A stretch of 33,034 nt of DNA from an uncultured Lachnospiraceae bacterium (lineage in GTDB: Bacteria; Bacillota; Clostridia; Lachnospirales; Lachnospiraceae). Shown piece by piece: positions 16,017 through 23,468 of this stretch; position 1 is the first letter of the stretch, and each line of letters opens with the position of its first letter. A model generated the notes under the pieces. That model was not told where the DNA came from. It ran no database searches and saw only the letters and a list, made by a program, of their open reading frames with translations. The stretch covers positions 1-33,034 of the forward strand of contig CAJUPT010000038.1 of NCBI GenBank assembly GCA_910588405.1. The letters are read 5' to 3'. A program made the position numbers and the translations under genes.

Positions 16017-16948
16017 AAATGCGCATTTCGGAGAAGGGGTTCTGCCTCCTCCACAACCTCCTTGATAATCTGGGCCGCAGGCTGTTCTTTTTTGACCATG
16101 GCGGCAATCTGTCCGGCAAGAAAGCAGCCCTTTTCTTTGTCGCCTTCCTGTACGGCCAGCCGCAGAGCGCCTGTGCCCAGGGATTCCAGCGCATCATCGG
16201 GCACGCCGCCGTATTCCGCCTTTGCGTAATCTCTCGCAAAAGGTGTGCGCAGGCTGCGAACCGGGTGTCCCAGCCGCCTGCCCGTCACCATAGTACAGAG
16301 GTCGGTGGCTTTTAAAATTTTTTCTTTATATATGGGATGAATCCCGCATTCGGCGGCGCTTAGAAACCGGGTGCCCATCTGAACGCCGCAGGCTCCCAGC
16401 ATCAGAGCGGCCGCGAATCCCCGCCCATCGGCGATGCCTCCTGCGGCGATCACCGGCAATGTGGTGGCGTCACAGATCTGAGGAACCAGCGCCATAGTGG
16501 TCAGTTCTCCCACATGGCCGCCGCTTTCGCCTCCCTCGGCGATCAGTGCTGATGCACCCACACGGGTCATCAGCCTGGCCATGGCCACGGAGGCTACAAC
16601 GGGGATGACATGGATGCCGGCTTTTTTCCAGTCCTCCATATATTTGGAGGGATTGCCGGCTCCGGTGGTCACGACGGGAACCTTTTCTTCCGCCACAATT
16701 CGGGCCACCTCATCCGCATAAGGGCTGAGCAGCATAATATTTACGCCGAAAGGATGTTCTGTCAGCGCTTTCGCGGTTTGAATCTGTTCCCGGACAGTCT
16801 CTCCCGGCGCATTGCCCGCCCCGATGATGCCAAGGCCGCCCCCTTCTGAGACGGCGGCCGCCAGCCTTCCGTCGGCGATCCAGGCCATGCCGCCCTGAAA
16901 TATGGGCCAGGCAATCCCCAGCATGTCGCAAAGCTTTGATTGTATCAT
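16004..16948 (-). CDS. fabK: Enoyl-ACP reductase II (FMN-dependent)
   Basis: Reduces trans-2-enoyl-ACP in the last step of each elongation cycle, using FMN and NAD(P)H. The 314-aa protein has a nitronate monooxygenase-like TIM barrel. Signatures are PIFQGGMAWIAD near residue 15, GGLGIIGAGNAP, the catalytic-His segment GGESGGHVGE, and IAAGGIADGRG for FMN phosphate binding. FabK is the triclosan-insensitive isozyme; no fabI is present here. It starts 4 nt after the acpP stop and has only a weak SD. It overlaps fabD by 13 nt. Confidence 0.94.
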   Translation of the reverse strand: MIQSKLCDMLGIAWPIFQGGMAWIADGRLAAAVSEGGGLGIIGAGNAPGETVREQIQTAKALTEHPFGVNIMLLSPYADEVARIVAEEKVPVVTTGAGNPSKYMEDWKKAGIHVIPVVASVAMARLMTRVGASALIAEGGESGGHVGELTTMALVPQICDATTLPVIAAGGIADGRGFAAALMLGACGVQMGTRFLSAAECGIHPIYKEKILKATDLCTMVTGRRLGHPVRSLRTPFARDYAKAEYGGVPDDALESLGTGALRLAVQEGDKEKGCFLAGQIAAMVKKEQPAAQIIKEVVEEAEPLLRNAHLWVN

Positions 16949-16952
16949 CGGT

Positions 16953-17174
16953 TCAGCCCTTCTTATTCTGAATAAACTGATCCAGGTCGTCGATGGTCTC
17001 TACCTTCTGGTCCAGCTCGATTTCCATGTCGATCTCATCCTCTAAGTTCATCAGAAGCTCCACCGTGTCGAGGGAGTCGATGCCCAGATCGGAGAAGGTG
17101 CTTTCAGGCTTAATATCGGCGACGTCACAGCCGGTCCGTTCAGAAACAATTTTAGCGATCATATCAAAATACAT
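16953..17174 (-). CDS. acpP: Acyl carrier protein
   Basis: Carries acyl intermediates on 4'-phosphopantetheine. It has 73 aa from the ATG at 17174, the normal ACP length. The attachment Ser is residue 34 in the DSL motif (LGIDSLDTVELLM). The protein is strongly acidic, with a four-helix pattern. I chose the ATG at 17174 because AGGAGG lies 9 nt upstream; a longer frame from 17219 would add 15 residues not found in ACPs. It is the first gene of the fatty acid operon, with fabK 4 nt downstream. Confidence 0.96.
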   Translation of the reverse strand: MYFDMIAKIVSERTGCDVADIKPESTFSDLGIDSLDTVELLMNLEDEIDMEIELDQKVETIDDLDQFIQNKKG

Positions 17175-17319
17175 GGTAAAAATCCTCCTGTTGTGAATAA
17201 TGAACATCTGATCCCCCATTGTGAGCGGCGGGGGATTTGCGTGTTGCTGAACTGTATTTTACACGGCGGTTGTTCCCGGGGGATTCCGCGGACGTTCCAA
17301 AAGCGTTCCAGGGATAAAA

Positions 17320-17348
17320 AAGATAGCAGATTGTAGTTTTTGAAACAA
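17320..17348 (-). promoter_or_regulatory. Promoter of the fatty acid operon
   Basis: On the minus strand, TTGTTT (17348-17343) is separated by 17 bp from TATCTT (17325-17320). A leader of roughly 140 nt follows before acpP. The -35 region is flanked by two direct copies of plus-strand TTTTTGAAA (17337-17345 and 17351-17359, 14 bp apart). GAAACAATA occurs at 17342-17350 and again at 17390-17398. These repeats could be a regulator site, but they do not match a FapR or FabT box I can confirm. Confidence 0.45.
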
Positions 17349-17563
17349 TATTTTTGAAAGGGAAATATGACAAAATCAGCCTATACAAAGAAACAATACC
17401 GTCGTCTGCCATTATAAATAACGAGCAAGCCCTTTCAGATATGCCGGCGCCAGCTGCCGGCCAGACTTGGAGAGAGAGGCATAAACAGGGTGAGGCACTG
17501 CATCTGATCTTCTAACGAGTGGAAATAATTCACAAATATGATCGATTTCAGTTAAATTATAGG

Positions 17564-17585
17564 TATCATTTCTACGGAAATGATA
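17564..17585 (+). repeat. Perfect 9-bp hairpin with a UACG tetraloop
   Basis: TATCATTTC-TACG-GAAATGATA. On the plus strand the loop is C(UACG)G, an exceptionally stable UNCG tetraloop, which favours an RNA structure read from the plus strand. No T-run follows directly. It lies about 90 nt upstream of the 17-codon ORF. Confidence 0.5.
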
Positions 17586-17673
17586 ACATGAAAAATGTCG
17601 AATGTATATTTTTCCCATAAATAAAATTCACTTAAAATTAAAAAATATGTGGAAAAGAGGGAGTCCGCTGTGT

Positions 17674-17727
17674 ATGATAAAAAAGACTAAAAAGAAAATG
17701 GCACTGGGGCTGCTGGTCACGAAATGA
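17674..17727 (+). CDS. 17-codon ORF: leader peptide or decayed signal-peptide remnant
   Basis: ATG to TGA encoding MIKKTKKKMALGLLVTK. GAGGGAG lies 10 nt upstream. The peptide looks like the start of an exported protein (Lys-rich n-region, then MALGLLV) cut short by a stop. It may be the remnant of a deleted gene, or a short leader peptide upstream of the hairpin at 17810-17847. I found no continuation in any frame downstream. Evidence of translation is limited to the SD. Confidence 0.25.
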   Translation: MIKKTKKKMALGLLVTK

Positions 17728-17774
17728 ACCGTAATGCGCTGAGATTTTGAAACTGCCGAAATGTCATTTTTTTA

Positions 17775-17803
17775 TGGAAAACAGAATGGTTATGTGATAA
17801 AAT
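17775..17803 (+). promoter_or_regulatory. Extended -10 promoter of the hybrid kinase gene
   Basis: TGGAAA (17775-17780) is separated by 17 bp from TAAAAT (17798-17803), preceded by TG one base upstream (TGaTAAAAT). It lies about 130 nt before the kinase start. Confidence 0.5.
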
Positions 17804-17809
17804 ATACCC

Positions 17810-17847
17810 AACTGATTGCGAGTCTCTATATTGTAAATCAGTTTTTT
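17810..17847 (+). terminator. Terminator-like hairpin in the kinase leader
   Basis: AACTGATT (17810-17817) and AATCAGTT (17836-17843) form an 8-bp stem with an 18-nt loop, and a T-run spans 17842-17847. It begins almost exactly where transcription from the extended -10 promoter should start. It could end upstream transcripts (including the 17-codon ORF) or act as an attenuator. Confidence 0.5.
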
Positions 17848-17933
17848 GCGTTCATTGGAGCTGAGAGGCTAAATGGGGATAAGGCATTTGGAGTATATTG
17901 ACAACAAGGTTATCGTATGAAATGGAGAGTGAC

Positions 17934-20504
17934 ATGGTGAAAAATGGGAACGAGGAAGGAAAAAATAAAGGCTTTTCTTTGCTTCTTCCTATCTTATTGG
18001 TTTTTTTCGTTCTTGCCGCAGTGGTATTTTCTGTGTCGTCGAAACTTACCCGGGAGATGTCGGCATCGGCAATTCAGAACCTGAGCGAGAGTCTGGATCT
18101 TCTTCGGTGTACAATCGAGACTATTTTAAATAAGGAAGCGGAATTCCAGCAGCTTGTGGCGCAGGAGATTGCGGAGTTGAGGGACCCAGAGGAGTATATC
18201 CGTTCTTATCAGAGAAACCAGACGATGGTAAAGATGTCGTTAATCCGTGTCGGCAAGACAGAAGGGGTTTCCAGTACTGGAGAGGTTTTTACCGAGGAAG
18301 AGCTGAATTTTGCCGCTGGGGGGATGGTAAATGGGCTGCATGTCTCTCAGTCTTATCTGAATTATATGGGCGCATGGGCATACACGATCAAATGCCCCGT
18401 GGAGAAAGACGGACAGGTACTTGGGTCGCTGTATATTGAGTATATTTACGATTCCTTAGATGATGCGCTTCCGGAGGGGTTCTATAACGGGAATGCCCTG
18501 CTGTACATTATGGATGCTGAGAGTGAGCGGATGGTGCTAAAGCCGAAGGGAATGGGAGAGCGAAACGCAGGGCATCTGAATTTGGAGGATTTTTACCGGG
18601 CTAACGAGATCTGGGAACAGGATATCAGAGGGGAAGTCTCCTCATGCCTGGAAACAGGGAGTAATATTATGTTTTATCATGATATTCAGGGCAAGGATTC
18701 TTTGAATTTCATGTGGTCGGTGAATGGCGGAACGATTTTCCTGGTCGGCTATGTGCCTGTGGAGGCGATTCAGCAGGAGGGGAAGACGGTTAACCAGAAT
18801 ATTCTTATCGTCGTTGCCGTGATGCTGATCGCGTTTTTTGTTTGCTGCGCTCTGTTTTTCGTGAATTTGAGGCAACAGAATAAAATCAGGAAGGAGCAGG
18901 AGGCCGAACGGGAGATGCATAGCCAGCAGCTGGCAGAGGCACTGCAGGCAGCTCAAGCGGCCAGCAACTCCAAAACCACCTTCCTTTCCAATATGTCCCA
19001 TGATATCCGGACGCCGATGAACGCGGTGCTTGGCTTTACGACATTGCTGGCCAGGGATGCGGATAATCCGGAAAAGGTAAGGGACTACACGAAAAAAATC
19101 ATGGCCTCCGGTCAGCATCTGCTCAGCCTGATCAATGATATTTTGGATGTCTCCAAAATTGAGAGCGGAAAGGTTGTGTTGAACTTAAATAAGTTTACGT
19201 TAAGCGATCTGGTGGTGTCCGTGGATGCGATTGTCCGGCCTATGGCCCAGGCGAAAAACCAGAATTTTCATGTGGAGGTGATGGGGATTCGGCATGAGTA
19301 TCTGATGGGGGATATGATGCGGATCAATCAGATTCTTCTGAACCTTCTGTCCAATGCCGTGAAGTATACCCAGGAGGGCGGCGATATCTGGTTCCGCATC
19401 ATCGGCTTAAAGCAGCGGTCCAACCAGTATGAGCATATCCGGATCGAGGTGGAGGATAACGGTTATGGAATGACCGAAGAATATTTGAAAACGATTTTCG
19501 ACGCCTTTACTCGGGCGGAGAATAGTACGACAAATAAGGTACAGGGTACCGGCTTAGGGATGGCGATTACAAAGAATATCGTGGAGCTGATGGGCGGTAC
19601 GATTGAGGTTTTCAGCGAGGTAGATCAGGGCAGTCTGTTCCGGGTCGATCTGGAATTCCGTATGCCGGAGGAGCAGATAGATCGGCAGTTCTGGAGGGAA
19701 AGCGGAATCAAGCAGATTCTGGCCGTGGATGATGACGTGAATACCTGTGAGGGAATTCGGTCTCTGATGAAGGAGACCGGCATTCGGGTGGACATTGTTT
19801 CCGATGGCGAAGAAGCCCTGTCCCTGTTTGAAGAGCAGAATAGTGAACAAGAGGAATATCATCTGATTATCCTAGATTACGTGTTGAAAAACAGCCTTCA
19901 AACTGCCAGGCAGCTGCGTGAGGCCGTGGATGACACGGTACCGATCCTGCTTTTAACAGATGTGGTCACGGATGAGATGGAAGAGCTGTCCTGTATGGAA
20001 AATATGGGGATTCTCCAGAAGCCATTCTTCGTGTCCTCCTTAAAAGAGAAGATTTTAGAGCTTAAAGAAGAGCAGAAGGAAGAGAAACGGTCAATGGAAG
20101 AAGCGGATATGCTTGTAGGACTGCATTTTCTTGCTGCAGAGGACAATGAGATCAATGCGGAGATACTGGCGGAAATTTTGGAGATGGAGGGAGCCACCTG
20201 TGAGATTGTGGAAAATGGCCAGCTGGCAGTGAAGCGCTTCCAGGATTCCGAAGCGGGAGAATTCGACGCGATTTTGATGGATGTGCAGATGCCGGTGATG
20301 AATGGGTATGAAGCCTCCAGAGCGATCAGGGCTTTAGAGCGGGAGGATGCGAATCTTGTCCCGATCATTGCCATGACTGCAAATGCTTTTGCGGAGGATG
20401 AGAAGGAGGCGCTAGAGGCCGGTATGGATGTCCATGTGGCGAAGCCGATCGATATGGAACTGTTAAAAAAAGCTATAAAACAGTGTGTTCAGAAAAATGC
20501 TTAA
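17934..20504 (+). CDS. Membrane-bound hybrid sensor histidine kinase with two receiver domains
   Basis: An 856-aa sensor kinase. TM1 is at about 13-35, an extracellular sensor region of about 250 residues spans 36-287, and TM2 is at about 288-311. A coiled-coil linker leads to HisKA with phospho-acceptor His356 (NMSHDIRTPMNAVLGF). The HATPase domain has N474 (LLSNAVKYTQ), DNGYGM at 508-513 and GTGLGM at 538-543. Receiver 1 has the acidic cluster VDDD near 598-601, Asp648 (LILDYV) and Lys696. Receiver 2 has Asp783 (LMDVQMPVMNGYE) and Lys837. There is no HPt or DNA-binding output. I chose the ATG at 17934 (GGAG 6 nt upstream); the frame opens at a TTG (17898) and passes another ATG (17922) without good SDs. 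The solute-binding protein gene follows after 68 nt. Confidence 0.93.
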   Translation: MVKNGNEEGKNKGFSLLLPILLVFFVLAAVVFSVSSKLTREMSASAIQNLSESLDLLRCTIETILNKEAEFQQLVAQEIAELRDPEEYIRSYQRNQTMVKMSLIRVGKTEGVSSTGEVFTEEELNFAAGGMVNGLHVSQSYLNYMGAWAYTIKCPVEKDGQVLGSLYIEYIYDSLDDALPEGFYNGNALLYIMDAESERMVLKPKGMGERNAGHLNLEDFYRANEIWEQDIRGEVSSCLETGSNIMFYHDIQGKDSLNFMWSVNGGTIFLVGYVPVEAIQQEGKTVNQNILIVVAVMLIAFFVCCALFFVNLRQQNKIRKEQEAEREMHSQQLAEALQAAQAASNSKTTFLSNMSHDIRTPMNAVLGFTTLLARDADNPEKVRDYTKKIMASGQHLLSLINDILDVSKIESGKVVLNLNKFTLSDLVVSVDAIVRPMAQAKNQNFHVEVMGIRHEYLMGDMMRINQILLNLLSNAVKYTQEGGDIWFRIIGLKQRSNQYEHIRIEVEDNGYGMTEEYLKTIFDAFTRAENSTTNKVQGTGLGMAITKNIVELMGGTIEVFSEVDQGSLFRVDLEFRMPEEQIDRQFWRESGIKQILAVDDDVNTCEGIRSLMKETGIRVDIVSDGEEALSLFEEQNSEQEEYHLIILDYVLKNSLQTARQLREAVDDTVPILLLTDVVTDEMEELSCMENMGILQKPFFVSSLKEKILELKEEQKEEKRSMEEADMLVGLHFLAAEDNEINAEILAEILEMEGATCEIVENGQLAVKRFQDSEAGEFDAILMDVQMPVMNGYEASRAIRALEREDANLVPIIAMTANAFAEDEKEALEAGMDVHVAKPIDMELLKKAIKQCVQKNA

Positions 20505-20572
20505 CAGCCTCTTATTACCCTTGGTGTGATGGAAGGGGAATTGCGTAATGAAAATTGAGAAAGGGATTGGAG

Positions 20573-21889
20573 ATGAAAAGGAACTTTGGGGGAAATGTAA
20601 AAAGGTGGACGGCAGTCTGCTTGGCAGCTTTGATTGCACTGTCATTGCCGGCCTGCGGCAGAGAAGACCCCGGTAAAAATCTGCTCACTACAAAAGCAAA
20701 AGATAAGAAAACGGTAAGACTGTACAGCCCGATGGAAAAAACGATGGCAGGGGGAGAAAATGTGGCGAGAACCGCATTTGACAAAACCGTTGCCATGGCG
20801 GAGGAGAAGCTGGGGATACGAATGGATTATATTACCTATACGGCGGATGATTATCAGGATAAAACCTATGACGATGTAGCCTTTGACAGAGCCAGAAACG
20901 ACATGGATGATCTCTATCTGCTGAATCCTGATGTGATCCGGAAGCTGGCAGAGGAGGGGAAACTGGTAGATTTATCAGGGCTGGACTGTGCGAAAAACCT
21001 GAGAGAGGTGGTAAAAATTGCCAATGTGGTGGATGGCAAGCTTGTGGGCATTCCCCAGGAGGTTGTGGTGTACGGCCTGTTTATCAATGAGGACATTTTT
21101 AAAGATTGCGGCCTTAAAATGCCGAACACACCGGAAGAATTTCTGGAATGCTGCCGCGTGCTGAAAGAAAACGGCTATGAGACGCCGGTAGGGGCCAATC
21201 GCTGGTGGCTGGAGACATTTGTGTTTGCACAGGCTTACGCAGACCTTTATAATGGTGGAAATACGGAGGCGGAGATTGCAGCACTGAACAGCGGGGAAAA
21301 AAAATACAGCGATTATATGCGCTCTGGTTTTGAGTTTCTGCAGGAACTGATCGATAAAGGCTATATTGATGCAAAAAAGGCTTATACGAGTGAGGCGATT
21401 GAGGGAGAAAGACCGGATTTCCTGGCGCAAAAGACGCCGATTGTTATGGCGTACTGGAGCGCAGCAAATTCGGAAACATTTTATGGAAAAACGGATTTTA
21501 ACATGACAGTGATTGGTTTTCCCAGCAGCCGGGGACAGATGCCTGTGGTGTCTATGACGGGCTTTTGCGTGGGCACGAACGCGGAGAATAAGGAAGAAGC
21601 GCTGGATATGCTGGAAGTAATGCTTTCCGAGGAAGCGCTGCAGGAATACGCGAAAATAAACAGGGTGATCTCTCCGTCGAAGAATATTGAGACAGATTGT
21701 ATTCCGGCACTGAAGCCGCTGAATGACAGGATTGAAGAAGGTGTCTATGTTCTTGGGGCTAACGCGAGCATGAAGCTTGAGCAATGGGGGAATACATGTC
21801 TGGTGGTTCGCGAATTGTTGGGTGGCGCTACGGTGGAAGAATGTATGGCAGAGCTTGACAGGCTACAGGAAGAGTCCATGAAGAAGTGA
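20573..21889 (+). CDS. Extracellular solute-binding lipoprotein (ABC-type)
   Basis: A 438-aa predicted lipoprotein. The signal peptide has a basic n-region (MKRNFGGNVKR), a hydrophobic core and a lipobox LPAC with Cys28. The mature part resembles family 1 extracellular solute-binding proteins, often sugar binders: for example LYLLNPDVIRKLAEEGKLVDLSG and the later GFPSSRGQMPVVSMTGFCVG segment. The ligand is unknown. The ATG at 20573 follows AAAGGG by 7 nt; the frame also opens at a TTG at 20555. No ABC permease or ATPase lies nearby. Its position 68 nt after the hybrid kinase, with no visible terminator, suggests one transcript and possibly a role as ligand-binding partner of that kinase (inference). 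Confidence 0.88.
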   Translation: MKRNFGGNVKRWTAVCLAALIALSLPACGREDPGKNLLTTKAKDKKTVRLYSPMEKTMAGGENVARTAFDKTVAMAEEKLGIRMDYITYTADDYQDKTYDDVAFDRARNDMDDLYLLNPDVIRKLAEEGKLVDLSGLDCAKNLREVVKIANVVDGKLVGIPQEVVVYGLFINEDIFKDCGLKMPNTPEEFLECCRVLKENGYETPVGANRWWLETFVFAQAYADLYNGGNTEAEIAALNSGEKKYSDYMRSGFEFLQELIDKGYIDAKKAYTSEAIEGERPDFLAQKTPIVMAYWSAANSETFYGKTDFNMTVIGFPSSRGQMPVVSMTGFCVGTNAENKEEALDMLEVMLSEEALQEYAKINRVISPSKNIETDCIPALKPLNDRIEEGVYVLGANASMKLEQWGNTCLVVRELLGGATVEECMAELDRLQEESMKK

Positions 21890-21968
21890 AATACAAAATA
21901 ATTAATTTTTGTTTCACGGCTGAATTTGGAAAAAAAAGGTATTGCATGCTTTTTTATACAAATATTAT

Positions 21969-22010
21969 CCCCCTAGGGGGCTTGTAAAGGACAGAAGAAA
22001 CGGATACAAT
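21969..22010 (+). promoter_or_regulatory. Promoter with adjoining palindromic operator
   Basis: TTGTAA (21982-21987) is separated by 17 bp from TACAAT (22005-22010). A perfect 12-bp palindrome CCCCCTAGGGGG (21969-21980) abuts the -35. G/C palindromes of this kind resemble metal-responsive CsoR-family operators, but the match is only suggestive. No protein gene lies downstream on this strand before the terminator at 22433. Confidence 0.5.
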
Positions 22011-22016
22011 AGGAGT

Positions 22017-22433
22017 ACATTCAAACATTCAATTAAATTTATACCTTCTTCTTTTTTCATTATTTATATAATGAACTTTACTACTTTTTTAGCGAATGGT
22101 TTTGGGCCGGCGGGTTTGGAACCATAGAGAAAGCCCTCCAGCGGGGTCTGGACGGGCTTTCTCTATCATGATAGGAACCAAAGAAATTCTTTTTCACGAA
22201 ACCATATTCAGTTGTTATCGCCGTCTGCACGGCGTTTGCTTGTATCATAGGAAAGTCCTACGAACTTCCCTATGATACAAAAAGCCCTCCGGGCAGGATC
22301 GCACTGCGTTGTACGCTATTACACTAAGCTCAAAAAAACCTCGCTAAGTGTAATATGTGTGCGGCGGAAAGGTAGAATGTCGCCGGGGCGACCCGCCGCA
22401 GGCGGAGAATCCTGCAAAGCAGGATTCTTTTTT
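22017..22433 (+). ncRNA. Candidate structured non-coding RNA
   Basis: A predicted transcript of about 415 nt from the promoter at 21982-22010 to a strong terminator. Hairpins in order: 13-bp stem 22124-22136/22154-22166 with inner TCCAG/CTGGA; 16-bp stem with one mismatch, 22240-22255/22265-22280; 12-bp stem with one mismatch, 22318-22329/22343-22354; TGCGGCGG/CCGCCGCA (22360-22367/22393-22400) enclosing GTCGCC-GG-GGCGAC; then the terminator. I recognise no known RNA family. It could instead be a set of dispersed intergenic hairpin repeats. Confidence 0.35.
22406..22433 (+). terminator. Intrinsic terminator (plus strand)
   Basis: AGAATCCTGC (22406-22415), loop AAA, GCAGGATTCT (22419-22428), then six T's (22428-22433). 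A textbook rho-independent terminator reading on the plus strand. On the minus strand no T-run follows, so it would serve folT poorly. Confidence 0.85.
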
Positions 22434-22449
22434 ACGTTATTTATGAAGC

Positions 22450-23040
22450 TTACGCGATATTGCGGCTGGCATCCGGCATCAGGTGTGCCCGGGTAAACGC
22501 TTCTTGGAACGCCCTGACGATCACAAAGATCAGGATCGTATCCACAACCAGCAGACTTATACATTTGGGGAGTCTTGTAATTAGGCGCTCAAAATAATTC
22601 TGTCCATTGCTGTACATCAGTACCAGCCAATAAGTAGTGATGAACACAGAGATCAAAAACTCTACCATGGAAGCCAGAAATCCCCGTAGGGCTGTGATCT
22701 TCTGCCCATACAGCACCATGCCGCACAAAAATCCCATCAATGCATAAGAGAATGTGAAGCCGGGGAAAAGCGGACCGCTTGCGGAACCACCGGCCAGGTA
22801 GCTCAGTAAATCGCCGCCCGCACCTACCACAGCGCCCATAAGAGGGCCGCCATAAAATCCGGATATGGCCAGAATAATTGAACCGAAACGGATTTCAAGT
22901 GTAGGTGTAATCCTGATATTGAAGGTTGAGATGGCAACATACAGAGCCATAAAGAGGCCGCAGAGCACCAGCGCTCTCAGATCTTTGAAGATGGCGGCCT
23001 GACCTTTGAAATCAAAGGCTTTCTTGCTGAAAAGCTGCAT
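22450..23040 (-). CDS. folT: Folate ECF transporter S component FolT
   Basis: Substrate-binding membrane subunit of an energy-coupling factor transporter for folates. It has 196 aa with about six hydrophobic segments (roughly 23-42, 52-73, 76-90, 97-112, 118-143 and 160-178). RFGSIILAISGFYGGPLMGAVVGAGGDLL around residues 51-79 has the glycine-rich pattern of S components. The substrate is assigned mainly from the THF riboswitch directly upstream (23098-23214) and the neighbouring folate-dependent enzymes. The shared ECF module (EcfA, EcfA', EcfT) must be encoded elsewhere. The ATG at 23040 follows GAGGAGGTG by about 8 nt. It is divergent from fhs. Confidence 0.88.
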   Translation of the reverse strand: MQLFSKKAFDFKGQAAIFKDLRALVLCGLFMALYVAISTFNIRITPTLEIRFGSIILAISGFYGGPLMGAVVGAGGDLLSYLAGGSASGPLFPGFTFSYALMGFLCGMVLYGQKITALRGFLASMVEFLISVFITTYWLVLMYSNGQNYFERLITRLPKCISLLVVDTILIFVIVRAFQEAFTRAHLMPDASRNIA

Positions 23041-23061
23041 AAAAAATACACCTCCTCATCC

Positions 23062-23102
23062 TTGCTACACAACATGGGAAATGTATTCTCAAATTGTAGC
23101 AA
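23062..23102 (-). promoter_or_regulatory. Expression platform of the folT riboswitch
   Basis: On the minus strand TTGCTACA (23102-23095), which contains the 3' strand of aptamer helix P1, can pair perfectly with TGTAGCAA (23069-23062), just upstream of the SD GAGGAGG. Pairing with the aptamer's 5' strand or with this downstream copy is mutually exclusive. How this exposes or hides the SD is not obvious by eye. Confidence 0.5.
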
Positions 23103-23214
23103 CGGGATGCGAACGACATACCGTAGTCTTCCGCGTAAAGCCTGGCGGAACCTATCGTTCCCGTGACATCTCCCCGTTCACAGGACACTTGACGCATGCC
23201 ATTCTACTTTGCTG
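23098..23214 (-). promoter_or_regulatory. Tetrahydrofolate (THF) riboswitch aptamer
   Basis: The minus strand matches the THF-I aptamer in order: AGCAAAGTAG at the 5' side, GCGTCAAGTG, GTGAACGGG, GATGTC, then a variable arm, and TTCGCATCCCGTTGCT at the 3' side. P1 is AGCAA with TTGCT. P2 is AATGGCAT with ATGTCGTT (two wobbles). This corresponds to the characterised folT-associated aptamers of Firmicutes. It sits between a consensus promoter and folT. The call is from memory of the consensus; a covariance-model search would confirm it. Confidence 0.85.
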
Positions 23215-23258
23215 ATATATTTGCACGGTATTTTTGAAGCCGCGCGATTACGGTTCTT

Positions 23259-23288
23259 ATTATATATCCACAATAAATACCTTGTCAA
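23259..23288 (-). promoter_or_regulatory. Consensus promoter of folT
   Basis: On the minus strand TTGACA (23288-23283) is separated by 18 bp from TATAAT (23264-23259), both full consensus. Transcription should begin about 40 nt before the aptamer. Confidence 0.75.
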
Positions 23289-23430
23289 GCTGGAAAAATT
23301 TATAGAGATTCGTCATATCTGATTCCCAAATATAGCTATTATGTATACTTATTACTAAAAAAAAGATGGATTTGTTGTATGATACAGAAAATAGTTCGTT
23401 ATTAATGGTGAATTTAGGTAGTTTTTCCTA

Positions 23431-23459
23431 TTGTGTTTTGTTCATAATTGTTATATGAT
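23431..23459 (+). promoter_or_regulatory. Promoter of the fhs one-carbon cluster
   Basis: TTGTGT (23431-23436) is separated by 17 bp from TATGAT (23454-23459). Start would be near 23466, giving fhs a leader of about 215 nt. A second candidate -35, TTGACG at 23477-23482, lacks a good -10. Confidence 0.5.
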
Positions 23460-23468
23460 ACTATCAAT

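Larger units (their letters stand above)
17175..17933. other. Divergent intergenic region between acpP and the hybrid kinase gene
   Basis: A 759-nt region. From the acpP side it holds the operon leader and a promoter (17320-17348) embedded in TTTTTGAAA repeats. In the middle it holds a perfect hairpin (17564-17585) and a 17-codon ORF (17674-17727). Toward the kinase it holds an extended -10 promoter (17775-17803) and a terminator-like hairpin (17810-17847). Two minus-strand frames here (17164-17412 and 17412-17618) have no SD and no recognisable domain; I do not call them genes. Confidence 0.6.
21890..22449. other. Gene-free region between the solute-binding protein gene and folT
   Basis: 560 nt without a convincing protein gene. 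It holds a 12-bp palindrome and promoter (21969-22010) and a hairpin series ending in a plus-strand terminator (22406-22433). A short frame, 22071-22127, encodes 18 residues but lacks an SD. No clear terminator directly follows the solute-binding protein gene. Confidence 0.6.

Noticed and set aside
17412..17618. Minus-strand frame of 68 codons upstream of acpP
   Set aside because: No SD, no recognised domain, and it contains the UACG hairpin; probably non-coding, though a gene remnant cannot be excluded.
22100..22125. Possible tRNA 3' arm (GGGTTTGGAACC)
   Set aside because: The T-loop consensus is not met and no acceptor, D or anticodon arm is present on either strand.
22071..22127. 18-codon ORF (MNFTTFLANGFGPAGLEP) inside the candidate ncRNA
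   Set aside because: No SD precedes it, and its stop overlaps the first hairpin; not supported as a gene.
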